Assembly (NCBI RefSeq): GCF_030389965.1
Contig: NZ_CP128400.1
Location: forward strand, 1,674,001 to 1,738,000
Reading direction: 5' to 3'
Origin: Candidatus Chlorohelix allophototropha
GTDB lineage: Bacteria; Chloroflexota; Chloroflexia; Chloroheliales; Chloroheliaceae
Length of the DNA stretch: 64,000 bases
The notes under the pieces were generated by a model that had not been told where the DNA came from, searched no databases, and worked only from the letters and a program-made list of their open reading frames with translations. Positions within the stretch are counted from its first letter, which is position 1. Each line of letters opens with the position of its first letter. Positions 24,843 through 34,068 of the stretch are shown piece by piece. The translations under genes were made by a program, and so were the position numbers.

Positions 24843-25094
24843 ACTCAATCTGGATTATTAATGAGGAAAAGCATTTTTAACGTAAGAACTTTCTAGATAT
24901 GAATGAACACTGAGGAAAAAGACATTGCCACAGATAAATTATAGGATATGCTGTCAATGTATTTGTAATTTAGTCGATGCCCCGCTTAATCTTGCAAAAG
25001 CTCTGACTATCGTATTAGCAAAGCGCACTTCCACGACCTGTTATACTTATAAAGGCGATAAAAACATTAGCGCAAGGATATAGATTGCTGGTAT

Positions 25095-25991
25095 ATGTTC
25101 ATCAAAATCGAGAATGATCACTCTAACGTCAAAGTAACTCTGAAGTTGAACAAAGCCTTTGCTGCTCTAAGCGCCCTTTCTGGAGTAAGCGCGTTATTCT
25201 ACGCCCGTATGTTTGAGCGTAAATGGCTTGAAGTAACCAGCCACCGAGTCGAAGTCCATAATTTACCGACAGCATGGCAGGGCTTTCGCTTTGCGTGGAT
25301 GAGTGATTTGCATCTGGGCTATAAACCTTCCTATGAGCCGGTTAGCGCCACCTTTGAGCGTGTCATTGCCGCTAAGCCCGATTTGATTCTTCTAGGTGGA
25401 GATTACATGGATCGGGGAAAATGGAAGCCTGTCTGTGACGAACTTTTTGGTAAATTGGCAGCAACCGGGATTCCAATTGTGGGTATCTGGGGCAATCACG
25501 ATTATTTTGGCAACCGCCGCGACCCTGATAAGAATCTAGAACATTTCGAGCGTTTGGGCATCCGTATTCTGGTTAACGAGGCTCTTTGCATAGAACAGCA
25601 AGGTATTCCGCAATATTTTATCGGTCTGGACGATAGCATAAAGGGCGTACCAGACCCCAAAGGGGCAAAAAAGCGTCTCCCCAATGGGATAAAGCCGCTC
25701 GTAACGCTGTTGCACAATCCTAATTACATCCGACGCTTGCCCGAAAACTACTCCGAGGTTGTTTTGTCCGGGCATACCCATGGCGGACAGCTTAACCCCC
25801 TACCACTACACCGTAACCTGAACTGGCTGCGCTACTCTACCGGCAAACACCACTCGCTGTACCCCACCGGTTGGTACAATGTTAACGGCAATCGCCTGTA
25901 CACCGGCAGAGGCGTGGGAGTGACACATTGGCCCCTACGTTTCGGGTCGCGCCCGGAACTGGCAATATTCGAATTACAACCTTGCAATTGA
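25095..25991 (+). CDS. Metallophosphoesterase (YkuE/YaeI-like)
   Basis: 298 residues. A hydrophobic segment near the N-terminus (about 15-35) may anchor it to the membrane. The five metallophosphoesterase motifs appear in order: DLHLG, GGDYMD, GNHD, LLHNP and SGHTHGGQ. They bind two metal ions and the catalytic His. The family includes YkuE-type phosphodiesterases and UDP-diacylglucosamine hydrolase-like proteins. The Tat motif seen in some relatives is absent. The substrate cannot be assigned. It precedes the large fusion protein by 80 bases on the same strand and may be co-transcribed with it. Confidence 0.88.
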   Translation: MFIKIENDHSNVKVTLKLNKAFAALSALSGVSALFYARMFERKWLEVTSHRVEVHNLPTAWQGFRFAWMSDLHLGYKPSYEPVSATFERVIAAKPDLILLGGDYMDRGKWKPVCDELFGKLAATGIPIVGIWGNHDYFGNRRDPDKNLEHFERLGIRILVNEALCIEQQGIPQYFIGLDDSIKGVPDPKGAKKRLPNGIKPLVTLLHNPNYIRRLPENYSEVVLSGHTHGGQLNPLPLHRNLNWLRYSTGKHHSLYPTGWYNVNGNRLYTGRGVGVTHWPLRFGSRPELAIFELQPCN

Positions 25992-26073
25992 CTTAGCTTT
26001 TACTCCGGGTTATATTTAACTTTACAATAACACTTTGGCAGTTAACCGTAAATAGATAGCTCAAGGGGTTCCA

Positions 26074-29000
26074 ATGGCTACGGTAGCAGGTGTGCCTCGT
26101 CCTGTGCGAATTAGCGGCTACAGCAATGGACTGGGTCGTTTCTTCAAGGTCAAGAGCGGAGAAGGTACTAGCCTTTTATTACTGGGCGGTACTATGCTTG
26201 CCATTGAAGCCGGTTACTGGCTTGGCAGCAACGGGCTGGACGCATTGGTTTTCAGTCAGTACGGTTCCGGGGCGTTACCTTGGCTTTTGATCGGCAAGGG
26301 CTTGCTAGGCTGCCTCTCACTCACCCTTTACAGTTATGGAGTAGGACGGGTTAACCGGGCGTGGCTGTTGGCAGTTACAACCACCATTATTGTAATTGGG
26401 CTGTTTATCGCGCGGCTAGCAATTAATTCTGATCCCCCCGGCGCGGTTCTCTTTCTCATCTGGACTTTGGGATATGTAATTCCCGATTTACTGGGAATAC
26501 AGGCTTGGTCGCTTGCCCGTCAGGTATTCGACAGCCGCCAATCCAAGCGTCTCTTTCCGCTGATAACCGCAGGCGATACCATTGGAATTGTGGTAGGCAA
26601 TTTCCTGACCGCCCCTCTAGCGGGCTTGTTAGGTGTACCAAACCTATTGCTTGGTTGGGCTTTCCTAACCTTCCTCGCTTTTATCATGATGCGCCCGCTA
26701 CAGCGGCTGGTTGATTTACGCGACAAACGCCCCAAAACACGCCAGCAACGCAATGAACAAAACGGAAGCGTATTAGCTCAATTCAGGTTAGGCTACACCA
26801 TCATTCGTTACTATCCTATGATGGGATTGGTCGCCATTACCACTGCGCTCAACGCCTTACTTTACTGGGTGCTGTGGCTACCCTATATCCGAGTTTCTAC
26901 CGAAGCCTTTCCCAACAATCCGGCGGCGTTAGCAGGATTCTTCGGGGCAGTGGCTGGCAGCGCCACAATTGCCTCCTTCCTTTTCAGCCTGCTAGTATTG
27001 AATCGCCTGTTTACCCGCTTCGGAATACGTAACTTTGTAATGGTAACAGCTACAATCAATACCATCGGCTTTATCCTGATAGGTCCTATTCTAAATCTAT
27101 CCTTTGCTGCGGTCATTGCCTTTCGTTTCTTCCAAATCGTTTCGCGCCAGTCGGTCACAACCAGTACCACACAGACGCTCTATAACCTAGTCCCACCCGA
27201 AGCGAGAGATGTCGCCGGAAATTTCAATCAGGCGGTCAGTTTACAAGCAGGGATGGGACTGGCAGGAATTATCCTTTTCCTGACTCCGGCTGTAGGCATT
27301 CCGATTATTCTATTCTTGGCAATAGCTCTCTCTATTTTCTATCTGATTACCAGTTTGCGTATCAGGAATCTTTATAAGCCTTCCTTGGTTCAGCTATTGA
27401 GGGAAGGGCAACAGGAATTTTTCGGACACGAGGATTTAGATGAATCCGGAAACTTCTCCGGGGGTAGCGGCACGGACGAAGCGATAAATGTAGCATTGGT
27501 AGGTTTAAAAGACCCCTATGAAGGTTCGCGCCGCCTTAGCGCCGAATTGCTAGGCAGAATGGCGCGACCGGAGGTAGTGCCTTTTCTGATTACCGCCATC
27601 TCTAACGACAAATCTCCCGATGTCAGGCGTGCTTGTATTGTAGCCCTTAGTCAGCTAAGCGGACAGGACGCTTTCCACTCGATCGCGCAACATCTAGCCG
27701 ACCCAGATGCCGGAGTACGAGCGCAAGCCGCCGCTTCATTGCGCAATACCGGGGCTGAACTTGAGCAAATGAGCCTTTTCTTCCTGCGGCGCGCCTTAAA
27801 CGACCAGAATCCGGTGGTATGCCGCGAGGCTATTTTTACTATCAGCGCCTATGGCTACCATAAAGAGGCGTTGTATGCCCTATGGGAAATGGGGCGACAT
27901 CCCGAAATGCAGGTAAGAGCCGAAGCGGCAATTGCATACGGGGTTATCGGTGAGCAAGAAGACCCGCTCATCCTAAAAGAATTACTCATCTTGCTGCGAG
28001 ATAGCGATTCAATCGTGCGGGCGAAAGCGGCTAGGGCGATTTCCCGTTTCTCTGACCCTAAAGCGGTCAATGCGCTGATTTATACCCTTGAAGATGAAAG
28101 CCCGGCAGTTCGAGAGGAAGCGGCACATTCACTGGCACGTATGCATCAGGTATCCGCTTCTACAATATTGCGTTACCTTGCCATCTCTATAAACGAAAAC
28201 GGGCAACATGCGGCATTGCGTACCCTCACCCTCGCCCGACTCGATTATCTTGACTCCAGCCGTACCCTATTGCCGGAACGTAGCGGCGAAGTCGTGTCGC
28301 AGGATTTGAAAATCGAGCCGCCCGTCAAAAGCGGAAAACTGGTTATAGACGAGATAAAATACCAAAAGCTGGTTGAATACGGCAAGCGTCAACTCGAAAT
28401 TGCGCGGCGTATGTCCGATTATCTGCGCTCTCTCAGCAAGTTAGATATGAATTCTGCGGCATGGCGCACCAACGGGCGACGACCTAAACGTGACCCCGCC
28501 AATCTTGCGCTATTACAAAAGTCGTTGCGGGCACGTTACCAAAGCGCAATTGACCGCTTAATAGCAGTGGTAGGTTTACTTGGTAATGTGGAAGCAATTG
28601 AACTGGCAGGTGAAAATCTGCGTAATCGCGCCGAACGCGATGCCTCGCGAAAACGTGCCGATGCAATCGAAACTTTCGAAAATTTTGGCGACGACTACCT
28701 AACTCCGGCGCTTATTTCCTTACTCGATGAAGATGAACAAGGAGAAGCAGCGTTACCCTCCAAACCGCGAACTCTGGCAGAGACTCTTTATGAAATTTGG
28801 CTGGAAAACGATCGCTGGTTACGGGCTTGCATACTCCATGTAATAGGGCTTTTTAGCCTGAGCAAGCTCAAACCGCTGGTGCTAGAAGCGCTCAAGCTTG
28901 ACCCTACCAAAGAGCAATTAATCTATGAAAGCGCCTTAGAAGCGCAACAAAATCTGAATTTAACTACCGATAACAATAATTCGGAGAATAGTATGCAGAC

Positions 29001-29499
29001 TCTTACATCACTCTCAACCCTATCGCGTATTCTGTTCTTGCAGAAAGTACCGATTTTTTCCAGCCTTAGCCCCGAAGATTTGCGGCGGGTGGCGGTTGTT
29101 AGCGATGAAAGGCTTTATACTCCCGGTGAATTTCTCTGCTACGAGGGCGAGGCGGGCGATGAATTGTACATTATTGTTTCGGGACAAGTCCAAGTATTGG
29201 CGGGATACACCGGCAAAACTGACGAACCGGCGACAAATGTTAAGACCCTTTACACCGCTACAGAAGGCGAAGTGCTAGGGGAAATGGCTATTCTCGAAGA
29301 TATACCGCGCACCGCTACCCTACGCGCCTACAACGCCCCGGTACGTATTCTAGCGCTGGGCGGCATCGAGTTTAAACGTATCCTAAGAGAGCGTCCAGAA
29401 TTGGCAATCGAAATTATCCGAGTGTTGAGCCGTTGGTTGCGCGAAACAAATCGACGATTGCAAAATGCGCCATCATTGGAAGAAGCGCCTGCCAGTTAA
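26074..29499 (+). CDS. Transporter-like membrane domain fused to HEAT repeats and a cyclic-nucleotide-binding domain
   Basis: 1141 residues. Residues 1-440 are about twelve membrane helices in an MFS/nucleotide-translocase-like arrangement (LLLLGGTMLAIEAGYWL to IPIILFLAIALSIFYLI). Residues about 465-710, and again about 800-975, are HEAT-type helical repeats (SPDVRRACIVALSQL, DPDAGVRAQAAASLRNTG, SPAVREEAAHSLARM). Residues about 985-1130 are a Crp-like cNMP-binding domain (FSSLSPEDLRRVAVVSDE, the phosphate-binding region EGEVLGEMAILEDIPRTATLRA). The cassette GEMAIL-xx-PRTAT is well kept, so nucleotide binding is likely. AAGGGG precedes the ATG. Similar fusions of ADP/ATP-translocase-like domains with HEAT repeats exist in other phyla. 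The transported ligand is unknown. Confidence 0.8.
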   Translation: MATVAGVPRPVRISGYSNGLGRFFKVKSGEGTSLLLLGGTMLAIEAGYWLGSNGLDALVFSQYGSGALPWLLIGKGLLGCLSLTLYSYGVGRVNRAWLLAVTTTIIVIGLFIARLAINSDPPGAVLFLIWTLGYVIPDLLGIQAWSLARQVFDSRQSKRLFPLITAGDTIGIVVGNFLTAPLAGLLGVPNLLLGWAFLTFLAFIMMRPLQRLVDLRDKRPKTRQQRNEQNGSVLAQFRLGYTIIRYYPMMGLVAITTALNALLYWVLWLPYIRVSTEAFPNNPAALAGFFGAVAGSATIASFLFSLLVLNRLFTRFGIRNFVMVTATINTIGFILIGPILNLSFAAVIAFRFFQIVSRQSVTTSTTQTLYNLVPPEARDVAGNFNQAVSLQAGMGLAGIILFLTPAVGIPIILFLAIALSIFYLITSLRIRNLYKPSLVQLLREGQQEFFGHEDLDESGNFSGGSGTDEAINVALVGLKDPYEGSRRLSAELLGRMARPEVVPFLITAISNDKSPDVRRACIVALSQLSGQDAFHSIAQHLADPDAGVRAQAAASLRNTGAELEQMSLFFLRRALNDQNPVVCREAIFTISAYGYHKEALYALWEMGRHPEMQVRAEAAIAYGVIGEQEDPLILKELLILLRDSDSIVRAKAARAISRFSDPKAVNALIYTLEDESPAVREEAAHSLARMHQVSASTILRYLAISINENGQHAALRTLTLARLDYLDSSRTLLPERSGEVVSQDLKIEPPVKSGKLVIDEIKYQKLVEYGKRQLEIARRMSDYLRSLSKLDMNSAAWRTNGRRPKRDPANLALLQKSLRARYQSAIDRLIAVVGLLGNVEAIELAGENLRNRAERDASRKRADAIETFENFGDDYLTPALISLLDEDEQGEAALPSKPRTLAETLYEIWLENDRWLRACILHVIGLFSLSKLKPLVLEALKLDPTKEQLIYESALEAQQNLNLTTDNNNSENSMQTLTSLSTLSRILFLQKVPIFSSLSPEDLRRVAVVSDERLYTPGEFLCYEGEAGDELYIIVSGQVQVLAGYTGKTDEPATNVKTLYTATEGEVLGEMAILEDIPRTATLRAYNAPVRILALGGIEFKRILRERPELAIEIIRVLSRWLRETNRRLQNAPSLEEAPAS

Positions 29500-29508
29500 A
29501 AAAGGAAA

Positions 29509-31272
29509 TTATTCGCGGATATAGCGCGGCAGCTTTACAAAAAAGCTGGTTCCAACGCCTACTTCACTCTCAACCCAGATAGTACCGCCATGTAATTCCA
29601 CCAGCGAACGGGCAATGGATAGCCCTAGTCCGGTACCGCTGGTAGTATCGTTCTGTTCATGAATAGGGCGACGGTAGAAACGGTCAAATATATGCAGCAT
29701 TTCTTCTTCAGGGATGCCATTGCCGCTATCTTTGACCTCAATAGTAATCCACTTTTCTTCTACTAATATTCCTACTGTTACCTTACCGCCATTTGAAGTG
29801 TATTTTATAGCGTTGGTAAGTAAATTTACCATAACTTGCTCAAGGCGGCGGCGATCAGCCATTACCCAGTATTCCTGATAAGGTTTTTCAAGGCTGAATT
29901 TTTGAGAGCGTTCGTCAAAGAGCGGAGTCAAAGTATGGGCGGTTGCCGCCACCGCTTCTACCACTTCCAACGGTTCCACCCGCAAGCGAATACTCCCCTG
30001 TTCAAGGCGAGTAGCATCGAGCAAGTCGCTGAGCAAGTTATTCAAGCGTTCGCTGTTACGGCGAATATTCGCAACCAAACGCAAAAGAGCAGGAGATAAA
30101 TCAGGAGGCAAGCTGGTTTCAAGCAACCCTGCGCTCATCTTGATTGCCGCCAACGGGGCGCGCAGGTCGTGCGCCGTCATAGAAAGGAATCTTTCCTTCT
30201 CGCGGTATAGCTGCGCTTTTTCTAGAGCCAGCCCGGCTTTGGTGGCAAAAGTTTCCAGCAACATTTTATCTTCAAGAGTAAAACGGCGCGCGGTAGCGGA
30301 ATATACTTCCAGTACACCGTTGATTTTACTGTATTGCCGGATAGGCGCAATCAGCATAGCACTGGGCTTTACGCCATCGAGAAAAGGTTGAATGTGTTCG
30401 AGATCGGCTTTTTCATGCAAACTGATTGTCTCGTTCGCCTTTAGCAACTTGGCAGCAGGCGAATTTTCCGATGCTTGAAAAGTATGAATACAGGTTTCGG
30501 GGTTCAAACCAACTTGCGCTTTTAAACTGAAGCGATTGTGTTTTTCTTCAAATACATAAAGCGCAGCGGCGGGTAATTCCAGTAAAAGGCAAGCCGCTTG
30601 TGTAATTTGCCCGAAAAGTTCCTCTGGGTCAATGGTGCGGTTAAGTACATCTGCCATCTCTGCCAACATTTCGGCACGCTTGTGCGCCCTCTCAACCTTG
30701 TTGTACAGTCGGGCATTGATCATAGCTACGGCTGCCTGTCGCGCAAACAAAGTCAACCACCATTCATCTTCGGGGGTAAACTCATTGGCATCCCGCTTAT
30801 CGGTCATATAAAGGTCGCCGACTATCTTATCATTAATAGAAACAGGCACACCCAACAAACTGGTCATTACAGGGTGGTTGGGAGGAAAACCGCTCCGGCG
30901 AGGGTCTGTTGCTATATCGCGCACTCGAATAGCTTTGCCCTGCTTGATCAACACACCCAACAAGCCATGCCCTCGCGGAGGCTGCCCTATTTGTTCCCGG
31001 TCTTGTGGGGAAATTCCGCTGGTAATAAACGAGGTAATAATACCCTGCTCATTGACGATTCCCAAAGCGGCATATTGGGCATTGGCAAATTCACGGGCTG
31101 TATCAGCAATGCGCTGTAAGACCGTGGTAAGATCCAATTCGCTGGATATAGCAAGTGAAGCATGAGCCAACGCCTGCAAACGCTGAATTAAACCGAAATT
31201 AGAAGATTCTCCAGTAGGGTTTTCAATGGGAAAATACCCTTTTTGTTCATAGGGACCACTACTCAAAGCCAA
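29509..31272 (-). CDS. GAF-domain sensor histidine kinase
   Basis: 587 residues without membrane helices. GAF 1 spans about 30-190 (LDLTTVLQRIADTAREFANAQYAALGI). GAF 2 spans about 205-355 (NRTIDPEELFGQITQAACLLLELPAAALYV). HisKA has the phospho-acceptor His in MTAHDLRAPLAAIK. HATPase_c has NLLTNAIKYT, DSGNGIPEEE and GTGLGLSIARSLVELHGG. The double-GAF input suggests a small-ligand or redox sensor; no chromophore Cys can be assigned with certainty. The start is a TTG with GAGGGG upstream, and a second TTG two codons on is possible. There is no cognate regulator beside it, so it is an orphan kinase. It is convergent with the preceding large fusion gene. Confidence 0.88.
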   Translation of the reverse strand: MALSSGPYEQKGYFPIENPTGESSNFGLIQRLQALAHASLAISSELDLTTVLQRIADTAREFANAQYAALGIVNEQGIITSFITSGISPQDREQIGQPPRGHGLLGVLIKQGKAIRVRDIATDPRRSGFPPNHPVMTSLLGVPVSINDKIVGDLYMTDKRDANEFTPEDEWWLTLFARQAAVAMINARLYNKVERAHKRAEMLAEMADVLNRTIDPEELFGQITQAACLLLELPAAALYVFEEKHNRFSLKAQVGLNPETCIHTFQASENSPAAKLLKANETISLHEKADLEHIQPFLDGVKPSAMLIAPIRQYSKINGVLEVYSATARRFTLEDKMLLETFATKAGLALEKAQLYREKERFLSMTAHDLRAPLAAIKMSAGLLETSLPPDLSPALLRLVANIRRNSERLNNLLSDLLDATRLEQGSIRLRVEPLEVVEAVAATAHTLTPLFDERSQKFSLEKPYQEYWVMADRRRLEQVMVNLLTNAIKYTSNGGKVTVGILVEEKWITIEVKDSGNGIPEEEMLHIFDRFYRRPIHEQNDTTSGTGLGLSIARSLVELHGGTIWVESEVGVGTSFFVKLPRYIRE

Positions 31273-31351
31273 GTACCCCTCTATTTCTAAGGCTTGAGAT
31301 ACGGGTTTATATATTAATTATAAGCATACCAATTGATTCAAAATTGTCAAC

Positions 31352-31464
31352 AAGGAAAGTTAAAATTTTCCTTAACGGATATTTGACAAAAAAAGACTGC
31401 CACAAAAATTGTGACAGTCATTGCTAACTCTGCTCTGCCCGGGTGCGAAAACCGCACCCTTTTT
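31352..31464 (+). ncRNA. Tandem hairpins ending in a terminator, possible small RNA
   Basis: Three inverted repeats follow each other: AAGGAAA / TTTCCTT (31352-31373); GACTG-CACA / TGTG-CAGTC (31395-31419, one mismatch); and GGGTGCG / CGCACCC followed by TTTTT (31441-31464), a textbook terminator on the plus strand. No plus-strand gene lies upstream, so the terminator must serve an unseen transcript. TTGACA at 31383 could be a -35 box, but I see no good -10. Confidence 0.4.
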
Positions 31465-31789
31465 CATCTTCTTATATTGAAAAAAGTAGGAACGGTTTAT
31501 ACCGATCACTACCCAAAACAAGCATAAATAATTTAGGTGAATAAAATGGTATAAAATGGTGTATAAATAATATTTAAAAGATGGGCGGAATCGGTGACTT
31601 GAGGCTAACCCATTGCAAATGCCTAATCATTGTGCTAGGATTTATATATAGATTAAGCAAATAGCAGTTTTTATAGGCATTCCTTCCTCCTATGCAAATT
31701 TCCAGTTGCAACATTGTTTCAATTCTTGCCTGAAGTTCTCTATTTTATACCTATCCGTTTATTTTTAATTAGCATGCATGACTATAAAT

Positions 31790-31922
31790 CAGGGGAGTTG
31801 CAAGAAACGGTTTAAAGTGTAACTCGTTGTGCCCATTGCAAAGAGAAAGGGGAAGGTGAGTTCAAGGGATCATCCAACAAATGTTCCAACTGTAGCCCCT
31901 TTCTGTTTTTGCAACAACCCCA
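31790..31922. mobile_element. Non-autonomous element (MITE-like), copy C
   Basis: 133 bp, in reverse orientation to copies A and B and more diverged. The left end is CAGGGGAGTTGCAAG; the right end read in reverse is TGGGGTTGTTGCAAA. The flanks GACTATAAAT (31780-31789) and GACTATAAAA (31923-31932) match in 9 of 10 bases. The internal block GTGAGTTCAAGGG is shared with the other copies. It lies about 70 bases upstream of the DoxX gene. Confidence 0.75.
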
Positions 31923-31990
31923 GACTATAAAATGTGCTGTTTATCCAGTTGTATCAGCAACATTACATCAGTACAAAGGAGGATTTCTTT

Positions 31991-32635
31991 ATGAGTATGG
32001 AAGCACCCCGCAAAATCGGAAAATTTGGCGCACTGGTGAGTGAGCCACCCATTGCCAGATGGTTGTTCGCCGATACCAGTTCTGCGCCAATCTGGTTGGT
32101 TGTACGAGTTTGGTTGGGCTTGCAATGGTTTTCCTCCGGTTGGGGTAAAGCTATGTTCTGGGATGTGAGCAATGGTCAATACATTGCCAATGGCGGGAAA
32201 GGACTAAAATCATTTTGGGAAAGAATAATCGCTGCTCCGCCCGGCACGCAGGGAGCGGTTATCACCTACGATTGGTACTATGAGTTTATCAAAGGTATGT
32301 ACAACGGCGGGCATTACGAATGGTTCTCTTGGGTTGTCACTTTTGGTGAAATGGCAGTTGGGTTAGGCTTGATCTTCGGTTGCTTGACCGCCGTAGCTGC
32401 CTTCTTTGGAACAGTATTGAACTTTAGCTTCGAGTTAGCCGGTTCTACCTCCACAAACCCAGTTCTTTTCGGTACTGCCATCTTCGTCATTCTAGCATGG
32501 CGCACTGCCGGTTGGTGGGGATTAGATCGCTTTGTATTACCCGCACTGGGCACTCCTTGGGAACCCGGTTTCCTATTCCGGCGTTCTTCCAAGTCAACCG
32601 GTAGCGGTGTACCCCCTATGACCTCAGCCAAGTAA
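31991..32635 (+). CDS. DoxX-family membrane protein
   Basis: 214 residues. After a polar N-terminus there are four to five hydrophobic helices with the DoxX pattern: WLVVRVWLGLQWFSSGWGKA in the first, FSWVVTFGEMAVGLGLIFGC in the middle, and LVLF-type AIFVILAWRTAG near the end. Members range from thiosulfate:quinone oxidoreductase subunits to putative redox-linked membrane proteins. No partner DoxA is present, so no reaction is assigned. The start is set by a strong AAAGGAGG 8 bases before ATG. The SPW-like membrane gene follows after 20 bases and is probably co-transcribed. A mobile element lies just upstream and may carry or disturb the promoter. Confidence 0.8.
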   Translation: MSMEAPRKIGKFGALVSEPPIARWLFADTSSAPIWLVVRVWLGLQWFSSGWGKAMFWDVSNGQYIANGGKGLKSFWERIIAAPPGTQGAVITYDWYYEFIKGMYNGGHYEWFSWVVTFGEMAVGLGLIFGCLTAVAAFFGTVLNFSFELAGSTSTNPVLFGTAIFVILAWRTAGWWGLDRFVLPALGTPWEPGFLFRRSSKSTGSGVPPMTSAK

Positions 32636-32655
32636 ACCAGAAAGGAGCAATCCCT

Positions 32656-33054
32656 GTGAAGAATAGACCTTTATCCACTCTAAATCTGACTATAACCGGG
32701 CTGTTGGGCGCTGTAAGCGGAGTTTGGCTTATACTTATGCCTTTTATACTGGATTATAACGATGACAAAGCGGGCGGTAGCAATGCACAATTATTGTCTA
32801 TAATTTGTGGTGTCATAATTGTGGTAGTCTCGTTGTTACTGGTCGTAACCGAAAAAAACGAGGGGCTTAAAAATCTCCGCTTTTACGGTGGCGCATTACT
32901 AGTATTTATGGGTATATGGCTAATGGCTGCCCCCTACCTTTTCAACTATTCCAAGTTGAAAAATGAGCTTTGGGGTTTACAAGTTACCGGAGGGCTTATT
33001 GCGCTGGTAGCTGGCTTTGTAATACAGGAAATATATACCCGCAGCAAAGAATAA
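32656..33054 (+). CDS. Four-helix membrane protein with SPW-like repeats
   Basis: 132 residues with a GTG start. Four hydrophobic helices form two similar pairs, each with a Trp-(x)n-Pro turn: GVWLILMPFILDY and GIWLMAAPYLFNYS. This repeated W..xxP[FY] pattern matches the SPW repeat family of small bacterial membrane proteins, whose role is unknown. AAAGGAGC precedes the start. It follows the DoxX-type gene by 20 bases and is closed by a terminator about 30 bases after its stop, so the two form a short operon of membrane proteins. Confidence 0.6.
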   Translation: MKNRPLSTLNLTITGLLGAVSGVWLILMPFILDYNDDKAGGSNAQLLSIICGVIIVVVSLLLVVTEKNEGLKNLRFYGGALLVFMGIWLMAAPYLFNYSKLKNELWGLQVTGGLIALVAGFVIQEIYTRSKE

Positions 33055-33083
33055 GTAAACACAGTTTGACGGTTTAACCGACA

Positions 33084-33120
33084 AGGGATGAGGTAGTTAC
33101 CCTACTCATCCCTTTATTTT
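33084..33120 (+). terminator. Terminator between convergent genes
   Basis: AGGGATGAG / CTCATCCCT, a 9-bp stem extended by TAG / CTA around a bulge, then TTTATTTT. It ends the DoxX/SPW transcript and may also work for the convergent cupin gene. Confidence 0.8.
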
Positions 33121-33433
33121 ACCGTTTCGCTTCAAGGCAAACTACGCCAGTTATTCCCACCTTAGCCCCATGCGATATCCCGGTAGGCAAATCCAAACGG
33201 TCACCTGCTTTTAATTCCAGCGATTCTCCATTCGCCAATTCAAAGGTAATCGAACCTCTCACCACGTATAGCACCTTAAAATAGGGGTGGGCGTGGGTTA
33301 AATAGGTGTCACCGGGATAATTCGACCAACGATAAGATTGCAAACCTTCCTTTGCCATAAGCTCTCGAAGCATTTGCTCATCCGGTATTGTGGGATTATC
33401 CCAGCGTCGAACTACGGGGGTCGAATCTGCCAT
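33119..33433 (-). CDS. Small cupin-domain protein
   Basis: 104 residues of a single cupin barrel. Motif 1 reads TYLTHAHPYFKVLYVVRG, with the metal-binding His-x-His and a downstream residue; motif 2 reads GDRLDLPTGISHG, with the final His. Two metal-binding His positions are clear, so a metal site is likely. I set the start at 33433 because AGGAGG lies 6 bases before that ATG. Cupins of this size are dioxygenases, isomerases or sugar-binding proteins; nothing here selects between them. It stands alone. Confidence 0.78.
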   Translation of the reverse strand: MADSTPVVRRWDNPTIPDEQMLRELMAKEGLQSYRWSNYPGDTYLTHAHPYFKVLYVVRGSITFELANGESLELKAGDRLDLPTGISHGAKVGITGVVCLEAKR

Positions 33434-33557
33434 TTTATACCTCCTGCGCAGGTTTTTTGTTTTCCTGAAGCTAAATTGTATTGCGACTACCTGTTCTATA
33501 GCATATACTATCCCTTTAGTAAATTTCAACTTATCTTTTTGAGTAAAGAGAGATATT

Positions 33558-34064
33558 TTGCTCGTTCTTGAAACTTTACGCCTATCGTTGATTCCCTGTT
33601 CTGCGGGAATGGTGCAGGCGCTATTGTATAAGCGCGAAGAATTTGAACCACTGGTTATGGCAAGGCTGCCGCTAGAATATCCTTCTCCAGAAGTCGCCGA
33701 ATTTCTGCCGTTTCTTCAACAGCAAATTGCCAATCACCCAGAACAAGCGGAATGGGGATTGCGGTTTTTGCGTCACCGCACCGAGTCGATTATTATAGGA
33801 GACGCTGGCTTCAAAGGTGCGCCCGACTTCAGCGGCACAGTTGAAATAGGCTATAGCATTTTGCCACAATACCGTCGTCAGGGCTACGCGCTCGAAGCGG
33901 TCAAAGCGCTGCTAGAATGGGCAACCGCGCTACCTAAAGTACGGCAAGTTGTTGCCGAATGCGAAAACGACAACCTCGCCTCTATTGGGGTGTTGGAAAA
34001 AGCCGGTTTGGTAAGAACCGGAATAATAGATAACCTGATAAAATGGAGACTCAAGGTAAAATAA
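33558..34064 (+). CDS. GNAT-family N-acetyltransferase (RimJ/RimL-like)
   Basis: 168 residues. The fold shows LETLRLSLIPCSAGMVQALL at the start, then IIIGDAGFKGAPDFSGTVEIGYSI. The acetyl-CoA pyrophosphate loop is YRRQGYALEAVKALLEWA (R-x-x-G-x-A), followed by VVAECENDNLASIGVLEKAGL, the classic last strand and helix of RimJ-type GNATs. It transfers acetyl from acetyl-CoA to an amine, perhaps a protein N-terminus or a small molecule. The start is TTG with AGAGAG upstream. The next gene begins 4 bases after its stop, so they share a transcript. Confidence 0.85.
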   Translation: MLVLETLRLSLIPCSAGMVQALLYKREEFEPLVMARLPLEYPSPEVAEFLPFLQQQIANHPEQAEWGLRFLRHRTESIIIGDAGFKGAPDFSGTVEIGYSILPQYRRQGYALEAVKALLEWATALPKVRQVVAECENDNLASIGVLEKAGLVRTGIIDNLIKWRLKVK

Positions 34065-34068
34065 CATT

